From Treponema bryantii NK4A124 (GTDB lineage: Bacteria > Spirochaetota > Spirochaetia > Treponematales > Treponemataceae), in assembly GCF_000421345.1 (NCBI RefSeq), contig NZ_ATWV01000007.1:124001-188000 (forward strand): DNA of 64,000 nucleotides, written 5' to 3'. Within the stretch, counting starts at the first letter, position 1. Every line of letters begins with the position of its first letter. The notes under the pieces were generated by a model. It searched no databases and was not told the DNA's origin. It saw nothing but the letters and a program-made list of their open reading frames with translations. A program made the translations under genes and the position numbers. This document shows, in pieces, positions 45,402 through 55,225 of this stretch.

Positions 45402-46367
45402 ATGAAAAAAATAATTACCGCAATGCTTATTGCTTCGCTTTCAGCAGGACTCTTTGCCCTTCCAAATCTCTTAAAAAAGGAACAGTTTGGAGCAACTGCA
45501 ATTGACTCTTTAGCCTTTGATCTGTCTTCAGAAGAACTACAGGTAAAAGAAACCTATGACACTACAAGCATAGAAGTTGAAATTTACTGTAACTACAAAA
45601 AACATGCCCCGGAAGTTTCTGTTTCCGGTTCTACTCTTTATATCGATTCAGTAAGAAAAGGTTTAAGCTTTTTCCAGGATCCAACAGGCCTTACCTGCAC
45701 AGTAATTGTTTATGTTCCACAAAAAAAAGATTTTGACGAAATTTCTATAAAAACCTCAAGCGGAGAGATAGAAATTGAACGTCCTCTTTCTGCAAAAAAT
45801 GAAATCCAAATATCAGCTTCCAGTGGAGAAATTGAATCAACCGGTGGCCTTTTTGCTGATACAATCAAAATATCTGCAAGCAGTGGAGATATTGAACTTT
45901 TTAATGTTGATGCAGATGAACTTAAAGTAAACACATCCAGCGGAGATATCTCAATCAGAAAATTTACAGGAGGAACAGGCAGTCTTAATTCAACCAGCGG
46001 TGATATTAAAGCAAGTGATTTTGCAAGTGAATACGCAGAATTCAATTCTACAAGCGGAACCATCTCGGTAAAAAAACTGGATTGCGATTACTTTGACGCA
46101 AAAAATACAAGCGGCGGTATTTCTCTGGAACTGGAAAGTGCTCCGGCAGCCACCTCATCTGTAGAATGTACAAGCGGCGACGTAGAACTCTACCTGCCTA
46201 TGCGCGCAAAATTTTCTGTAGACGTTTCCTGCTCTTCCGGCACCTTCCGCGACAAGTTCAACAACAACCGCATGAACCCCCGCGATAATTACCGCATGGA
46301 CTACAACGGCGGTGGTTCAACAATAAAAGTTCGAACCACCTCCGGAGATATTACACTGGAATACTAA
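45402..46367 (+). CDS. DUF4097-like beta-helical secreted protein
   Basis: A 321-residue protein with a signal peptide (MKKIITAMLIASLSAGLFA) and no lipobox. From about residue 110 on it is built of roughly nine repeats of a (T/S)SSG-(E/D)-I unit spaced about 20 residues, the hallmark of DUF4097 beta-solenoids. Function is unknown; it is probably periplasmic or outer-surface. I choose the second ATG, 6 bp after AGAGGT. Its stop overlaps the end of the convergent giant lipoprotein by 4 bp. Confidence 0.85.
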   Translation: MKKIITAMLIASLSAGLFALPNLLKKEQFGATAIDSLAFDLSSEELQVKETYDTTSIEVEIYCNYKKHAPEVSVSGSTLYIDSVRKGLSFFQDPTGLTCTVIVYVPQKKDFDEISIKTSSGEIEIERPLSAKNEIQISASSGEIESTGGLFADTIKISASSGDIELFNVDADELKVNTSSGDISIRKFTGGTGSLNSTSGDIKASDFASEYAEFNSTSGTISVKKLDCDYFDAKNTSGGISLELESAPAATSSVECTSGDVELYLPMRAKFSVDVSCSSGTFRDKFNNNRMNPRDNYRMDYNGGGSTIKVRTTSGDITLEY

Positions 46368-49300
46368 TTCACTTTGTCCATTGAAATACGTATTGTCTTA
46401 GTTACTGAGTCAGTGCCGTCTTCCAGCTTCCACCAGAAACTTGCGGCACTGTCCTGACCTGCCTTAAGTCCGCTCTTTTTTGTAGTATTAAATACCTCTT
46501 GCAGATATTTTCCACCATTATAAGAGCCGAACCACAAACCATTTACATCTGTAACAGCATTGGCATTTTTCAAAATAACAGAGAAAGAGTATTTGCTGCT
46601 CAGCATTGTAAAGCCGTTGTTTGTTTCTTTTACTGTTACACTGTCATTTGCAGCTACATTTGCTTCATGGATTTCTCCAATAAGGGTATCAATTGCAGCA
46701 CCAAGTTTTACGTTATTCAGATTACCTTTGTCAACTTTTAAGTTAAGTTCCAGATAGTTAGCTTCATTATCTGATACAAACTTTGGAATAACTGTAAGAT
46801 TAAGGCCTTCCGGCTTTACAGCTTCCTGTGGTTCTTCCTTTCCGTAATAAGTGAAGAGTGTCTCAAGCTTACCTTCTGCATTTAATTTTACCCAGTAATC
46901 TCTTCCATCAATATTCAGAACAAACTGGAAACCACTTCCGCCAAAACTGCTTTCATACCAGGTACTTCCATCAGAAGTTCCAATAATATCAATTCCACCA
47001 AAGAAGCCCTTTGCACTTGTGTTATCAGAAATGAGGGAGCCGAATCTATAGGCAAGACCAGAGCTAACTCCATCTGGCATTATGAAGGTCTTTTCTGTAA
47101 TTATTTCTTTTGTCTCAGTTTCTGTAATTACCTTATATTCAGGAATTATAAGAGCCACTGTATAAACAACAGGTGTCACGGCCGGAGACTGAGCTCTGAC
47201 TGTATAACTGATATTATAAGTTTTGCCCTGTTTATTTATGTAGTCATCATATGGAATTGTGATAATTTTATTATCATTATTAATATATTCAGAAAATTCC
47301 TGATCATCACATTTGATACTAACAGCTGTAATTTTAGCCTTAGGATATACCGTAGGCTTGATTACAATATTACCAGTATAATTGAGACTTGCGTATAATT
47401 CCGGGGATTCAGTTTCTGGCTCAAAAGAGTTTGCAAGAATTGTTCTGTTATCCTCTTTTCCTTCCTGAATAATACTGAGAGCATTCAACTTAGCTGTTGT
47501 ATCTGCTTCTATATGAATAATGAGATAATATGTATGTGTTAAAACTTCCGGGTTTTCTGTCGAAACAGAAATCTTATACAGAATTGAACCTGTGTTTTCG
47601 TCGGCGTTGTCTTCTGTAAAATTGTCTATATAAGAACGAGTATCTTTGCTTTCTGGTTTAACTTCAGTCAGGGGGTTAGACCAGCCTTCAACGTTATAAG
47701 ATTTTACGGTTGTTAGCGCATGATGTGCTCTTTCGATTTTGACTTTTGCCTCTGGATTTACAGTTTCTACCTTAAGAGTTTTTTCTCCGGCATCTACCCC
47801 AAAAGGCTTTTCAATTTCATAAACGTAAGAGTCTTTTTTCATACCGGCATTCCAGTCTTCTGTAAACTTCTTAAGCGATATATTTCCAAAAGTCAGATCC
47901 TTAAGACGGGTATCCGTATTTTCTGCGCGGATAATATAATATGTAATATCAGCTTTTTCTTTTTTATTCTCGACATGAACTACAAGCTCTGTAGTTCCTG
48001 CAGGAATATTTCTTATTTCAGCTATCCATTCTGTTGGAAGACCTGAAGTCTGCTTAAAAGGTGTAACATCGCTTTCTGCAGGGTAAGTGTCTGTAACTGC
48101 GTTTCCTAAAGAATCTTTAGTATGCTTACAAGACCCGATAGAAATTTCCTGATTCTGCTGCTTTGTATTGATAGTCAATTTCAGATCTTTCTCATTCTCA
48201 GTCAGATAAATATATCTATCCCACTTAACGTCACCCTTTCCAAAGCCAATATCGTAACTTACATCTTTGTAGTCTGGCTTTACAAAGGTATAAGTTTTTC
48301 CGAGGATTTTTACCTGAGTTCTTCCTCGAGGAAGATCTTTTTTTGTTTCTTTTTCTATACCTTTTTCTATACTACCTATTGTTAGTTCATAATATTCTGA
48401 AGAGTTATCCGCAAGAACCTCGCATAAACCATCTATCTTCTGAAGCCCTTTTCCTGTTGAATAGCCTTCAAAAGCAATGTTGGCGCTTTCAACATCTGTC
48501 ACCGTATTTACAGCCGAGTATGTAACTTCTGCATCCTTATCCAGAGGACGGAAATAGAACTCTATCTTATCTGCATAAGTTGAAACATTAATCAGATTGT
48601 TATCTGGTGCTTTATAAGCAACAAGTTCTTGTGAGGTATATCTCAGTTCATTTTCCGGCTTTTCATCTTCATTTATCACACGAATTACGAGAGCTGTAAG
48701 ATTCTGATTTTTATTTCCCGCCTTTGTCAGCAAAACTGTATGATATGTTGTATCTGCACGCTTATCTTCTTCATAAGATTTTTTATCTGCTGTAAGATGA
48801 TAATACTCATCGCTTACAGTTTTAATCCATAAAACTTTATTCAACTCTTCAACGTCCCCATCTCCAATGTCCACCGTACAACAATTTACAGAGTTCTTTT
48901 TGAAACCTTCGCTCCAGTTTGCCGGCATATCACAAATTGAATCTGAAATTCCATAACTTACTACCGTTCGTTTGTTATTTGGTACGGCAGTAAATACAAG
49001 CTCACGAACATCTATACGGCTGTCTGCACTAAGAGTCATTTTATATGTAGCAGCATCGGTTAACTTTTCTTTTTCCTCTCCCTTAAAGCTGTCATCAAAA
49101 ACAAAACCTTTTACACCGTTTTCAAAACCAGCTCCCGGAGTATAAGTAAGAGAACTTAAACTTGTATCTCCATCTTCCGGTTTTTCAACATAAATTGTAT
49201 AGGTTCTGCTGATACCGGTTTCATCTTTTACCGTAAATGTAATACGTGTAGTTCCACCAACAAGATTAATATTCATTCCATTCACAGCAGGAACATCACC

Positions 49301-51739
49301 GTATTTTGTAACTACTGCCGGATTAGAAATTGTTGCATTTTCATCTGCAGCACTTGCAGCAATCTGAATGGAATCGGCTTCTTCATCTACAATCAGAGTA
49401 TAAGTTGTTTTAGAAGGACTAAATTTCGGTTCAAGTTTTGCTGTCGAAGAAGAATTGCCATTTTCATTTGCAATACTTATATTAAGCTCTTTAAGCTGTG
49501 AATAATTTCCCTCTCCAATGCCCTTTTCAAGATTCTTTGCAAACTCACTTTCACTGACCGGCTTAGCACAGATATCTCGACGCAGGATAATTTTATAAAC
49601 ACTTGTAGTCTCGTTTTCTGAAGAAATTTTTGCAACAGCCTCTGTAACTCCATAAGGAATTTCAGCCTTTATTTCATTTGCAAAAAGTTCTGCTGTAGTT
49701 TCAAAAGTTAGTGGGATATTACAAGCTGTCTCAGTCTGCCCGCTCATGTATTCATAGCTTACCTTTTCTGTTTTTCCAAGCATGGAATCCCAAATCTCTT
49801 TTTCATATACAGACTTTACCGGTGCAAAGGATTTTGTCTGTGTAAGAGTCCAGGTGATATTCGCATCTGTATCCGCAAGATAACAACGGAAGCTCATATC
49901 ATTATCTTCTTTCTGAATATCTCCTACTGTATACACATATTTTGAAGGATTGAAAGAGATTCTGTTCAGACTTTTATTCTGAGCTCCAAGCACAACAAGT
50001 CCGCGGTCTGTTACGGTACTCATTTCTTCGCCGGTTGAACTCACAATATTTACATTTGTCGAAACCTGTTTTTTCCTCAGAGTAATTTTATAAGTAGTTG
50101 CAGAATTCTTATCATCCTGAGACTTTACATTTACAGTAACAAGGGTTATTCCATAAGGAAGATTTCCCTGGCAGAAAAATAAATCACCTTCTTCAGAAAC
50201 TACAAGAGGCCCGCTGCTTTCATCTGAAGCAAGAAGATTAACCGGATTCAAAAGCTCTATAAATTCTCCGCCACTCTGGTAAGTGTAAGTCACACTTCCG
50301 TTCGAAACAGAATAAATCTTCGGCTCATAAGAATGAGTCTGTACAGCTGTCCAGGTCACTTCTGTAAACAAAGGCTCTTCCGGGCGGAAATCAATTTTTA
50401 CAGGATCATTTGCTCCCGAAAGATTTTCAATTGAATAATCCAGAACTGCAGGTTTATAGTTAATCAGATTACCATTTTTTCCATTTGCATAAACTGCAAG
50501 ACCATTCTCATTTACTCCCACAGAATTGCCGGCTGCAGCAGTAATGATATATCGCTTTGTAAGTGTAATTTTATACTGAGTAACATTAGGAAGAAGCTTA
50601 CCTGACGAATCCGTGTTGTAAGCAGTAATTGTTACATAAACTTCTGTTACACCATAAGGAAGATTTGCTTTTACTTCATTTTTCTTTTCTGACAGGAACT
50701 GCATGAATGTTCCTGTTCCTTCATGAATATCTGCATAATCAACAAAATCAAAAGCAAGAGGTCTTTCCAGCGCCTTCAGAGTCTGCGAAATAATTCCGTG
50801 ATTATCAGAATCCCAGACAGGCTGATATTCTTTTGTCTGTACAGCCTTCCATGTCAGCTCTGCATTCTCATCAAGCATAAAACATTTGAATACTAAAGGA
50901 TCATCACGACCAGTTAAATCCAGAGAAGTATCTCTTCCGCTGGAATCACCAACCTCATATTCATAAGTTGTACTGCTGTAATTAATTGCGTTTCTTCCAG
51001 GATCACTTGCCTTAATTACAACAAGGCCATGGTCTGTAGTATTGTTAGCATCTGCATCTGGGCTTGAGTCTGCAAGAGTTGTAATATACTCCTTTGTAAG
51101 AATGATTTTGTATTCAGTCTGATAAGCTTCATCATCTGCAATAACAGTACAGGTTGCTACAGTAACTCCATAAGGAAGGTCAGAAGTCAAAACAGAAGCG
51201 CCACTCTTACTTTCAATTTTATAATTTACAGAAATCGCATCTCCAAGTTTTTCTGCCTTCTGCGCTTTTATTCCACGGTAAGTTACTTCATTTCCATCAG
51301 AATCTCTTGTCGTGCGAACTTCTTCCTGAGGAGTGTATTTCCAGGTCTGAATAAGATTCCAGACAACCTTTGCATTTGAATCATTCGGGAAACACCTGAG
51401 TTCAACAGGATCATCCTTTCCAAGAAGAGATGTCTTAGTTCCGTTCTGATAATTTATGCTATAGTCAGAGTATCCAGAAGGGACGCTTCCTACAAAATAA
51501 ATTTTCTGATCCGGAGTATAGGAAATCTGATTTTTATATTTTTCAGAATTTTTGATTACAACAAAACCGCTGGAAATACCTGCGTTTTCATCTCTGGCAC
51601 TTGCAACAGGCAAAAGAGAATCATCTCCCTTTTTAAAAGATAAATCTTCATTAATAAGATTTTCAAAAAGATTTGAACATCCGTTAAAACAAAAACATGT
51701 CAGAATAAGGCTTGCTAAAATTGCTATCTTTCTTGTCAT
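46364..51739 (-). CDS. Giant repeat lipoprotein, 1791 aa
   Basis: Lipobox CFNGC at residues 17-21 marks a lipoprotein. Four related modules follow, roughly residues 56-225, 238-405, 415-570 and 580-730, each opening with G(L/F)(V/A)V and a Y-x-(V/I) strand, containing a W-x-(L/A)-x-Q-T stretch, then (L/I)PYG(V/I)T and ending YKI(I/T)L. A cadherin-like beta-sandwich domain follows (FSPSKTTYTLIV, about 745-860), then further sandwich-like regions, and a C-terminal domain with a Gly/Ser-rich sheet. Likely surface or periplasmic scaffold, adhesin or glycan binder. It starts 20 bp after the OmpA-family gene, so the two are probably one operon. No recognised catalytic domain. Confidence 0.82.
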   Translation of the reverse strand: MTRKIAILASLILTCFCFNGCSNLFENLINEDLSFKKGDDSLLPVASARDENAGISSGFVVIKNSEKYKNQISYTPDQKIYFVGSVPSGYSDYSINYQNGTKTSLLGKDDPVELRCFPNDSNAKVVWNLIQTWKYTPQEEVRTTRDSDGNEVTYRGIKAQKAEKLGDAISVNYKIESKSGASVLTSDLPYGVTVATCTVIADDEAYQTEYKIILTKEYITTLADSSPDADANNTTDHGLVVIKASDPGRNAINYSSTTYEYEVGDSSGRDTSLDLTGRDDPLVFKCFMLDENAELTWKAVQTKEYQPVWDSDNHGIISQTLKALERPLAFDFVDYADIHEGTGTFMQFLSEKKNEVKANLPYGVTEVYVTITAYNTDSSGKLLPNVTQYKITLTKRYIITAAAGNSVGVNENGLAVYANGKNGNLINYKPAVLDYSIENLSGANDPVKIDFRPEEPLFTEVTWTAVQTHSYEPKIYSVSNGSVTYTYQSGGEFIELLNPVNLLASDESSGPLVVSEEGDLFFCQGNLPYGITLVTVNVKSQDDKNSATTYKITLRKKQVSTNVNIVSSTGEEMSTVTDRGLVVLGAQNKSLNRISFNPSKYVYTVGDIQKEDNDMSFRCYLADTDANITWTLTQTKSFAPVKSVYEKEIWDSMLGKTEKVSYEYMSGQTETACNIPLTFETTAELFANEIKAEIPYGVTEAVAKISSENETTSVYKIILRRDICAKPVSESEFAKNLEKGIGEGNYSQLKELNISIANENGNSSSTAKLEPKFSPSKTTYTLIVDEEADSIQIAASAADENATISNPAVVTKYGDVPAVNGMNINLVGGTTRITFTVKDETGISRTYTIYVEKPEDGDTSLSSLTYTPGAGFENGVKGFVFDDSFKGEEKEKLTDAATYKMTLSADSRIDVRELVFTAVPNNKRTVVSYGISDSICDMPANWSEGFKKNSVNCCTVDIGDGDVEELNKVLWIKTVSDEYYHLTADKKSYEEDKRADTTYHTVLLTKAGNKNQNLTALVIRVINEDEKPENELRYTSQELVAYKAPDNNLINVSTYADKIEFYFRPLDKDAEVTYSAVNTVTDVESANIAFEGYSTGKGLQKIDGLCEVLADNSSEYYELTIGSIEKGIEKETKKDLPRGRTQVKILGKTYTFVKPDYKDVSYDIGFGKGDVKWDRYIYLTENEKDLKLTINTKQQNQEISIGSCKHTKDSLGNAVTDTYPAESDVTPFKQTSGLPTEWIAEIRNIPAGTTELVVHVENKKEKADITYYIIRAENTDTRLKDLTFGNISLKKFTEDWNAGMKKDSYVYEIEKPFGVDAGEKTLKVETVNPEAKVKIERAHHALTTVKSYNVEGWSNPLTEVKPESKDTRSYIDNFTEDNADENTGSILYKISVSTENPEVLTHTYYLIIHIEADTTAKLNALSIIQEGKEDNRTILANSFEPETESPELYASLNYTGNIVIKPTVYPKAKITAVSIKCDDQEFSEYINNDNKIITIPYDDYINKQGKTYNISYTVRAQSPAVTPVVYTVALIIPEYKVITETETKEIITEKTFIMPDGVSSGLAYRFGSLISDNTSAKGFFGGIDIIGTSDGSTWYESSFGGSGFQFVLNIDGRDYWVKLNAEGKLETLFTYYGKEEPQEAVKPEGLNLTVIPKFVSDNEANYLELNLKVDKGNLNNVKLGAAIDTLIGEIHEANVAANDSVTVKETNNGFTMLSSKYSFSVILKNANAVTDVNGLWFGSYNGGKYLQEVFNTTKKSGLKAGQDSAASFWWKLEDGTDSVTKTIRISMDKVN

Positions 51740-51759
51740 AAAAAATTATTTCTCCAAAA

Positions 51760-53247
51760 TTATTTTCTGGTTACAATAAATTCAACGCGGCGGTTTTTCC
51801 ACCAGTTTTCGCGGTCTTCCCATTTTGCAATCGGATTTGAACCACCCTTTCCATCAGAAGAAAGAATGTCTGGGTCGAGTCCATTTTCACTGAGAATATT
51901 TACAATTGTCTGAGCACGTAAACGTGAAAGCGGAATAAGCTCCTGAATATTTTCGCGTTCTGTATTTGAAACGTTATTTGCATAACCTTCTACAAGTACT
52001 TCAACTTCTCCATGCTCAAGAATCTGTCGTGTAATGCTTTCAAGAGTTTCTTTGTTTTCGCGCTTCTGCTCTTCAGAAATCTTTTCAAAGGTAGCACGGT
52101 CCGGGTCAAAGTAAATTGTGTTTACAATAATCTTCCACTGCTTATCAGGAATAATTACTTCAAAAAGAATTCCGGTTTTAATTACAACAGAAGAAGAAAG
52201 CACTGCAAGGCCTGTGCGTTCGCGGTCGCCTTCAGAAAGCGTTACAGTAAAATTAACAGTGTATTCATCACGAGAGAAAACAAGCTCACCGCTTTCTGCT
52301 TTTCCATCCCATTCAACCTGAGACGGAATCTTTCCTTTCCCTTCAATACGTTTGATTTCTTTGCCCTTTTTATCACAAATAGAAACAAGCCATGACTCAG
52401 GATCATACTCAAGATATTCTGTACTAAGATCAAAGACAGCAATATCGTTAAGTCCGTCGTCATCAGGAGTAAAACTATCTTCCAGTGCTGTTTTGATTTT
52501 TGCAGCTGGCTCCGGCCATGAGGCAATCATCTTTTCATAACGTTCCTGCTTTATTCTCTTCACGTCATTTACAATTCCAAATGGATAAGTTCTGACACCC
52601 GCATATATTCTGGCAAAACCTGCAAAGCCGCCTCCAATGCTTGTATCATAAAAGGCGTTATAGTCAGCACCAATAAAAGGAATAAAAAGATCTGTAATTC
52701 CGTTCAAGGCAAACTCAAATCCTGCTCTATAAAAAAGGCAGTTAGCGCTTTTATCTCCCAGCTGCACGCTGTTAAGACGGCCGTCTTCCTTGGCACGAAT
52801 CGAAGGATAATAATCAGTTGTAATAAAATTAACACCAATACCAAGACCGGGAATAACTTCGAGATGTTTTGGAAACCATTTAATACTTTTTTTCGAAATG
52901 ATTTTTCTTAAACGGAATTCAATAATATTATTTTTGAAGTTCTCCATAAGGGCATATTCGCCCTTTCCCTGGTCCCACATATCGCGGGTTACTGTGATAC
53001 TATTTAGCCAGCCGGAAAAGTTATAACCCACACCGGCAACAAAATTACCGCCATAACTGGTCATGGCTACCCTTCCCTGATTAAAGAAATTTACAGGAAA
53101 ATTCAATCCTCCGCCTGCTTCAAGAAAAACATGGTTAGGGACGAGCATTTCTGCAGAAGGCAGAAACTTTCCGTTGTCCGGCTCAGCAAAAACTGCCCCA
53201 GACAACAGCACGCATGCAAGGCACGCAAGAGTTGTTTTCTTGTCCAT
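51760..53247 (-). CDS. OmpA-family outer-membrane protein
   Basis: A 495-residue protein with a signal peptide (LACLACVLLSGAVFA), an N-terminal barrel-like half (GGGLNFPVNFF, GVGYNFSGWL, GADYNAFYD), a central FlgD-like/Ig domain (FTPDDDGLNDIAVFDL...VEWDGKAESGE) and a C-terminal OmpA peptidoglycan-binding domain (IYFDPDRATFE, VEGYANNVSNTERENIQELIPLSRLRAQTIVNIL, NRRVEFIV). It ties the outer membrane to the cell wall. The adjacent giant lipoprotein is probably its partner. Distinct promoter region upstream but no clear ribosome site. Confidence 0.88.
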   Translation of the reverse strand: MDKKTTLACLACVLLSGAVFAEPDNGKFLPSAEMLVPNHVFLEAGGGLNFPVNFFNQGRVAMTSYGGNFVAGVGYNFSGWLNSITVTRDMWDQGKGEYALMENFKNNIIEFRLRKIISKKSIKWFPKHLEVIPGLGIGVNFITTDYYPSIRAKEDGRLNSVQLGDKSANCLFYRAGFEFALNGITDLFIPFIGADYNAFYDTSIGGGFAGFARIYAGVRTYPFGIVNDVKRIKQERYEKMIASWPEPAAKIKTALEDSFTPDDDGLNDIAVFDLSTEYLEYDPESWLVSICDKKGKEIKRIEGKGKIPSQVEWDGKAESGELVFSRDEYTVNFTVTLSEGDRERTGLAVLSSSVVIKTGILFEVIIPDKQWKIIVNTIYFDPDRATFEKISEEQKRENKETLESITRQILEHGEVEVLVEGYANNVSNTERENIQELIPLSRLRAQTIVNILSENGLDPDILSSDGKGGSNPIAKWEDRENWWKNRRVEFIVTRK

Positions 53248-53405
53248 TTTGAGACTCTGATAATTTAATTAATTTGATTGATAAACCGAAAAATCCGAGG
53301 CCAAAAAATCCGTAATAAATTTTTTTAGCGCATTCGAATATAAGTTATTAAAATAATAAATTCAAGACTTTTGAAAGTATTTAAAATAAGAAAGTTCGTA
53401 GAAAT

Positions 53406-53436
53406 AAAAAAGACTGCCGGTTTCCCGACAGTCTTT
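53406..53436 (-). terminator. Intrinsic terminator of isomerase operon
   Basis: On the minus strand AAAGACTG-TCGGGAAACCGG-CAGTCTTT followed by TTT and AT-rich sequence; nearly symmetrical, so it may also act on the plus strand. Confidence 0.8.
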
Positions 53437-53440
53437 CTAA

Positions 53441-53469
53441 AGATTCCCCGATCAAGTCGGGGAATGACA
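53441..53469. repeat. Family C palindromic repeat
   Basis: AGATTCCCCGATCAAGTCGGGGAATGACA, a single hairpin copy directly beside the terminator. Confidence 0.8.
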
Positions 53470-53489
53470 CTTATGCCATGCTGCAACAA

Positions 53490-53514
53490 GGTGGTTTCGA
53501 CAAGCTCAACCACC
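53490..53514. repeat. Family B repeat, short form
   Basis: GGTGGTTTCGACAAGCTCAACCACC: the outer arms of the family B element with the centre missing. Confidence 0.8.
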
Positions 53515-53532
53515 GTTGTTTTCCTCAGGCAC

Positions 53533-55029
53533 CTAAGCCCATGGGTTCTCAGTAGGGTATCTAACTCCCTTAGGCTGGTTGTATCCAATCTCGCTTACGT
53601 CTACGCCGATGTACTTGAATACTTCGTAGAGTTCCTTGCCAAAGTGGCCGAATGCAACGGCACCGTGGTGTGGGAAGTTCTTTTCGATGAGTACGTGGCG
53701 GTAGAAGCGGCCCATTTCTGGGATTGCGAAAATACCGATACCACCGAATGAGCGTGTAGCAACTGGGAGAACTTCACCCTGTGCAATGTATGCGCGGAGG
53801 ATATTATCAGCAGTTGACTGCAAGCGGTAGAATGTGATAGGACCTGGAACGATATCTCCTTCCAGAGTTCCGTTTGTAACTTCGATTGGAAGAGCACGAG
53901 CCATAATCAGCTGGTACTTCATCTCGCAGAATGAAAGCTTTGTAGAAGCTGTGTTTCCACAGTGGAAGCCCATGAATGTATCTTTGAGAGTGTACTGACC
54001 GTACTTACCCTTAATGTCTTCATCATAGATATCCTGTGGAACAGTGTTGTTGATGTCGAGGAGAGTTACAGTATCGTTAGAAACAACAGTACCGATGAAC
54101 TCAGAAAGACATCCGTAGATATCAACTTCACAAGATACAGGAATACCCATCTTTGTGAGACGGCTGTTTACATAGCAAGGAACGAATCCGAACTGTGTCT
54201 GGAATGCAGGCCAACATTTACCAGCAATTGCAACGAACTCACGGTATCCGCGGTGAGCTTCAACCCAGTCGAGCAATGTGATTTCATACTGAGCAAGTTT
54301 TTCAAGAACTTCAGGCTTTTTGTTTCCGTTTCCGAGTTCCTTAGCCATATCAGCAGCAACTTCCTTAATACGAGCGTCGCCAGCGTGCTTGTTGAATGAT
54401 TCGAACAAGTCAAGCTCAGAGTTCTCTTCAATTTCAACACCAATGTTGTAAAGCTGTTTAATAGGTGCGTTACAAGCAAGGAAGTTGAGTGGACGTGGTC
54501 CGAAAGAAATAATCTTGAGGTGATTCAAAGCATAAACTGCCTTTGCGATTGGTGCAAATTCGTGAATCATATCTGCACACTGTTCAGCAGTTCCTACTGG
54601 ATATTCAGGAATATAAGCCTTGATGTTGCGGAGTTTGAGGTTGTAAGAAGCGTTGAGCATACCACAGTAAGCATCACCACGACCCTGGATAAGTCCGCCG
54701 TCCTTAGAAGTCTCTTCTGCAGCAGCACAGAACATCTTAGGACCTTCGAAGTGCTTAGCAAGCAAAGTCTCAGAAATTTCTGGACCAAAGTTACCAAGGT
54801 AAACACAAAGAGCGTTACAGCCGTTCTTCTTAATGTCTTCCAAAGCCTGGCACATGTGGATTTCTGATTCTACGATACAAATTGGACATTCGTAGATTTC
54901 ATCTGCACCATACTTTTTTGTATATGCAGCAACAAGAGCCTTTCTGCGGTTTACAGCAAGAGACTCTGGGAAACAGTCGCGGCTAACAGCCACAATACCG
55001 ATCTTAATTTTTGGTTTGTTGTTAATCAT
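53533..55029 (-). CDS. L-fucose/L-arabinose isomerase-family protein
   Basis: A 498-residue enzyme of the FucI/AraA fold that interconverts aldose and ketose with a divalent metal. Family-like features: GIVAVSRDCFPESLA at the N-terminus, a CWPAFQTQFGFVPCYVNSRL stretch, VSCEVDIYG, FHCGNT and late GFGHFGKELYEV. It is shorter and divergent from true FucI (about 590 residues), so the sugar is uncertain. An AGGAG site precedes the ATG. A DUF4867-like gene is upstream in the same operon, separated by a family A repeat. Confidence 0.82.
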   Translation of the reverse strand: MINNKPKIKIGIVAVSRDCFPESLAVNRRKALVAAYTKKYGADEIYECPICIVESEIHMCQALEDIKKNGCNALCVYLGNFGPEISETLLAKHFEGPKMFCAAAEETSKDGGLIQGRGDAYCGMLNASYNLKLRNIKAYIPEYPVGTAEQCADMIHEFAPIAKAVYALNHLKIISFGPRPLNFLACNAPIKQLYNIGVEIEENSELDLFESFNKHAGDARIKEVAADMAKELGNGNKKPEVLEKLAQYEITLLDWVEAHRGYREFVAIAGKCWPAFQTQFGFVPCYVNSRLTKMGIPVSCEVDIYGCLSEFIGTVVSNDTVTLLDINNTVPQDIYDEDIKGKYGQYTLKDTFMGFHCGNTASTKLSFCEMKYQLIMARALPIEVTNGTLEGDIVPGPITFYRLQSTADNILRAYIAQGEVLPVATRSFGGIGIFAIPEMGRFYRHVLIEKNFPHHGAVAFGHFGKELYEVFKYIGVDVSEIGYNQPKGVRYPTENPWA

Positions 55030-55062
55030 TTTTTTATACTCCTATAAAATTTTTTCAAATTG

Positions 55063-55217
55063 AAGGGGGAAGTCTCCCCCTCGCTCGCACTACGTTGCTC
55101 GCTACCCCTTCTCCTAGGGGGACGCAGCAAGCTGCTTACCCCCTAAAACCCCGGTAAATTCCCCGTGAGTTTCCGAAGGAAACTCAATAGTGAGCGATAG
55201 CGAACGTACAACGCCCC
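55063..55217. repeat. Family A intergenic repeat, longest copy
   Basis: GGGGGAAGTCTCCCCCTCGCTC, GCTACCCCTTCTCCTAGGGGG, CCCCTAAAACCCCGG, then GAGTTTCC/GGAAACTC and an ACAACGCCCC end. It contains blocks seen separately in the other copies, including the one within iorA, and separates the isomerase from its operon partner. Confidence 0.82.
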
Positions 55218-55225
55218 CTGCGAAC

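Noticed and set aside
45720-46367. Repeated SSG units considered as a DNA tandem repeat
   Set aside because: The repeats are at protein level, spaced about 20 codons with variable DNA; they are the beta-helix rungs of the protein.
53371-53751. Plus-strand frame running through the repeats into the isomerase
   Set aside because: Made of terminator and palindromic repeat sequence plus antisense of the isomerase.
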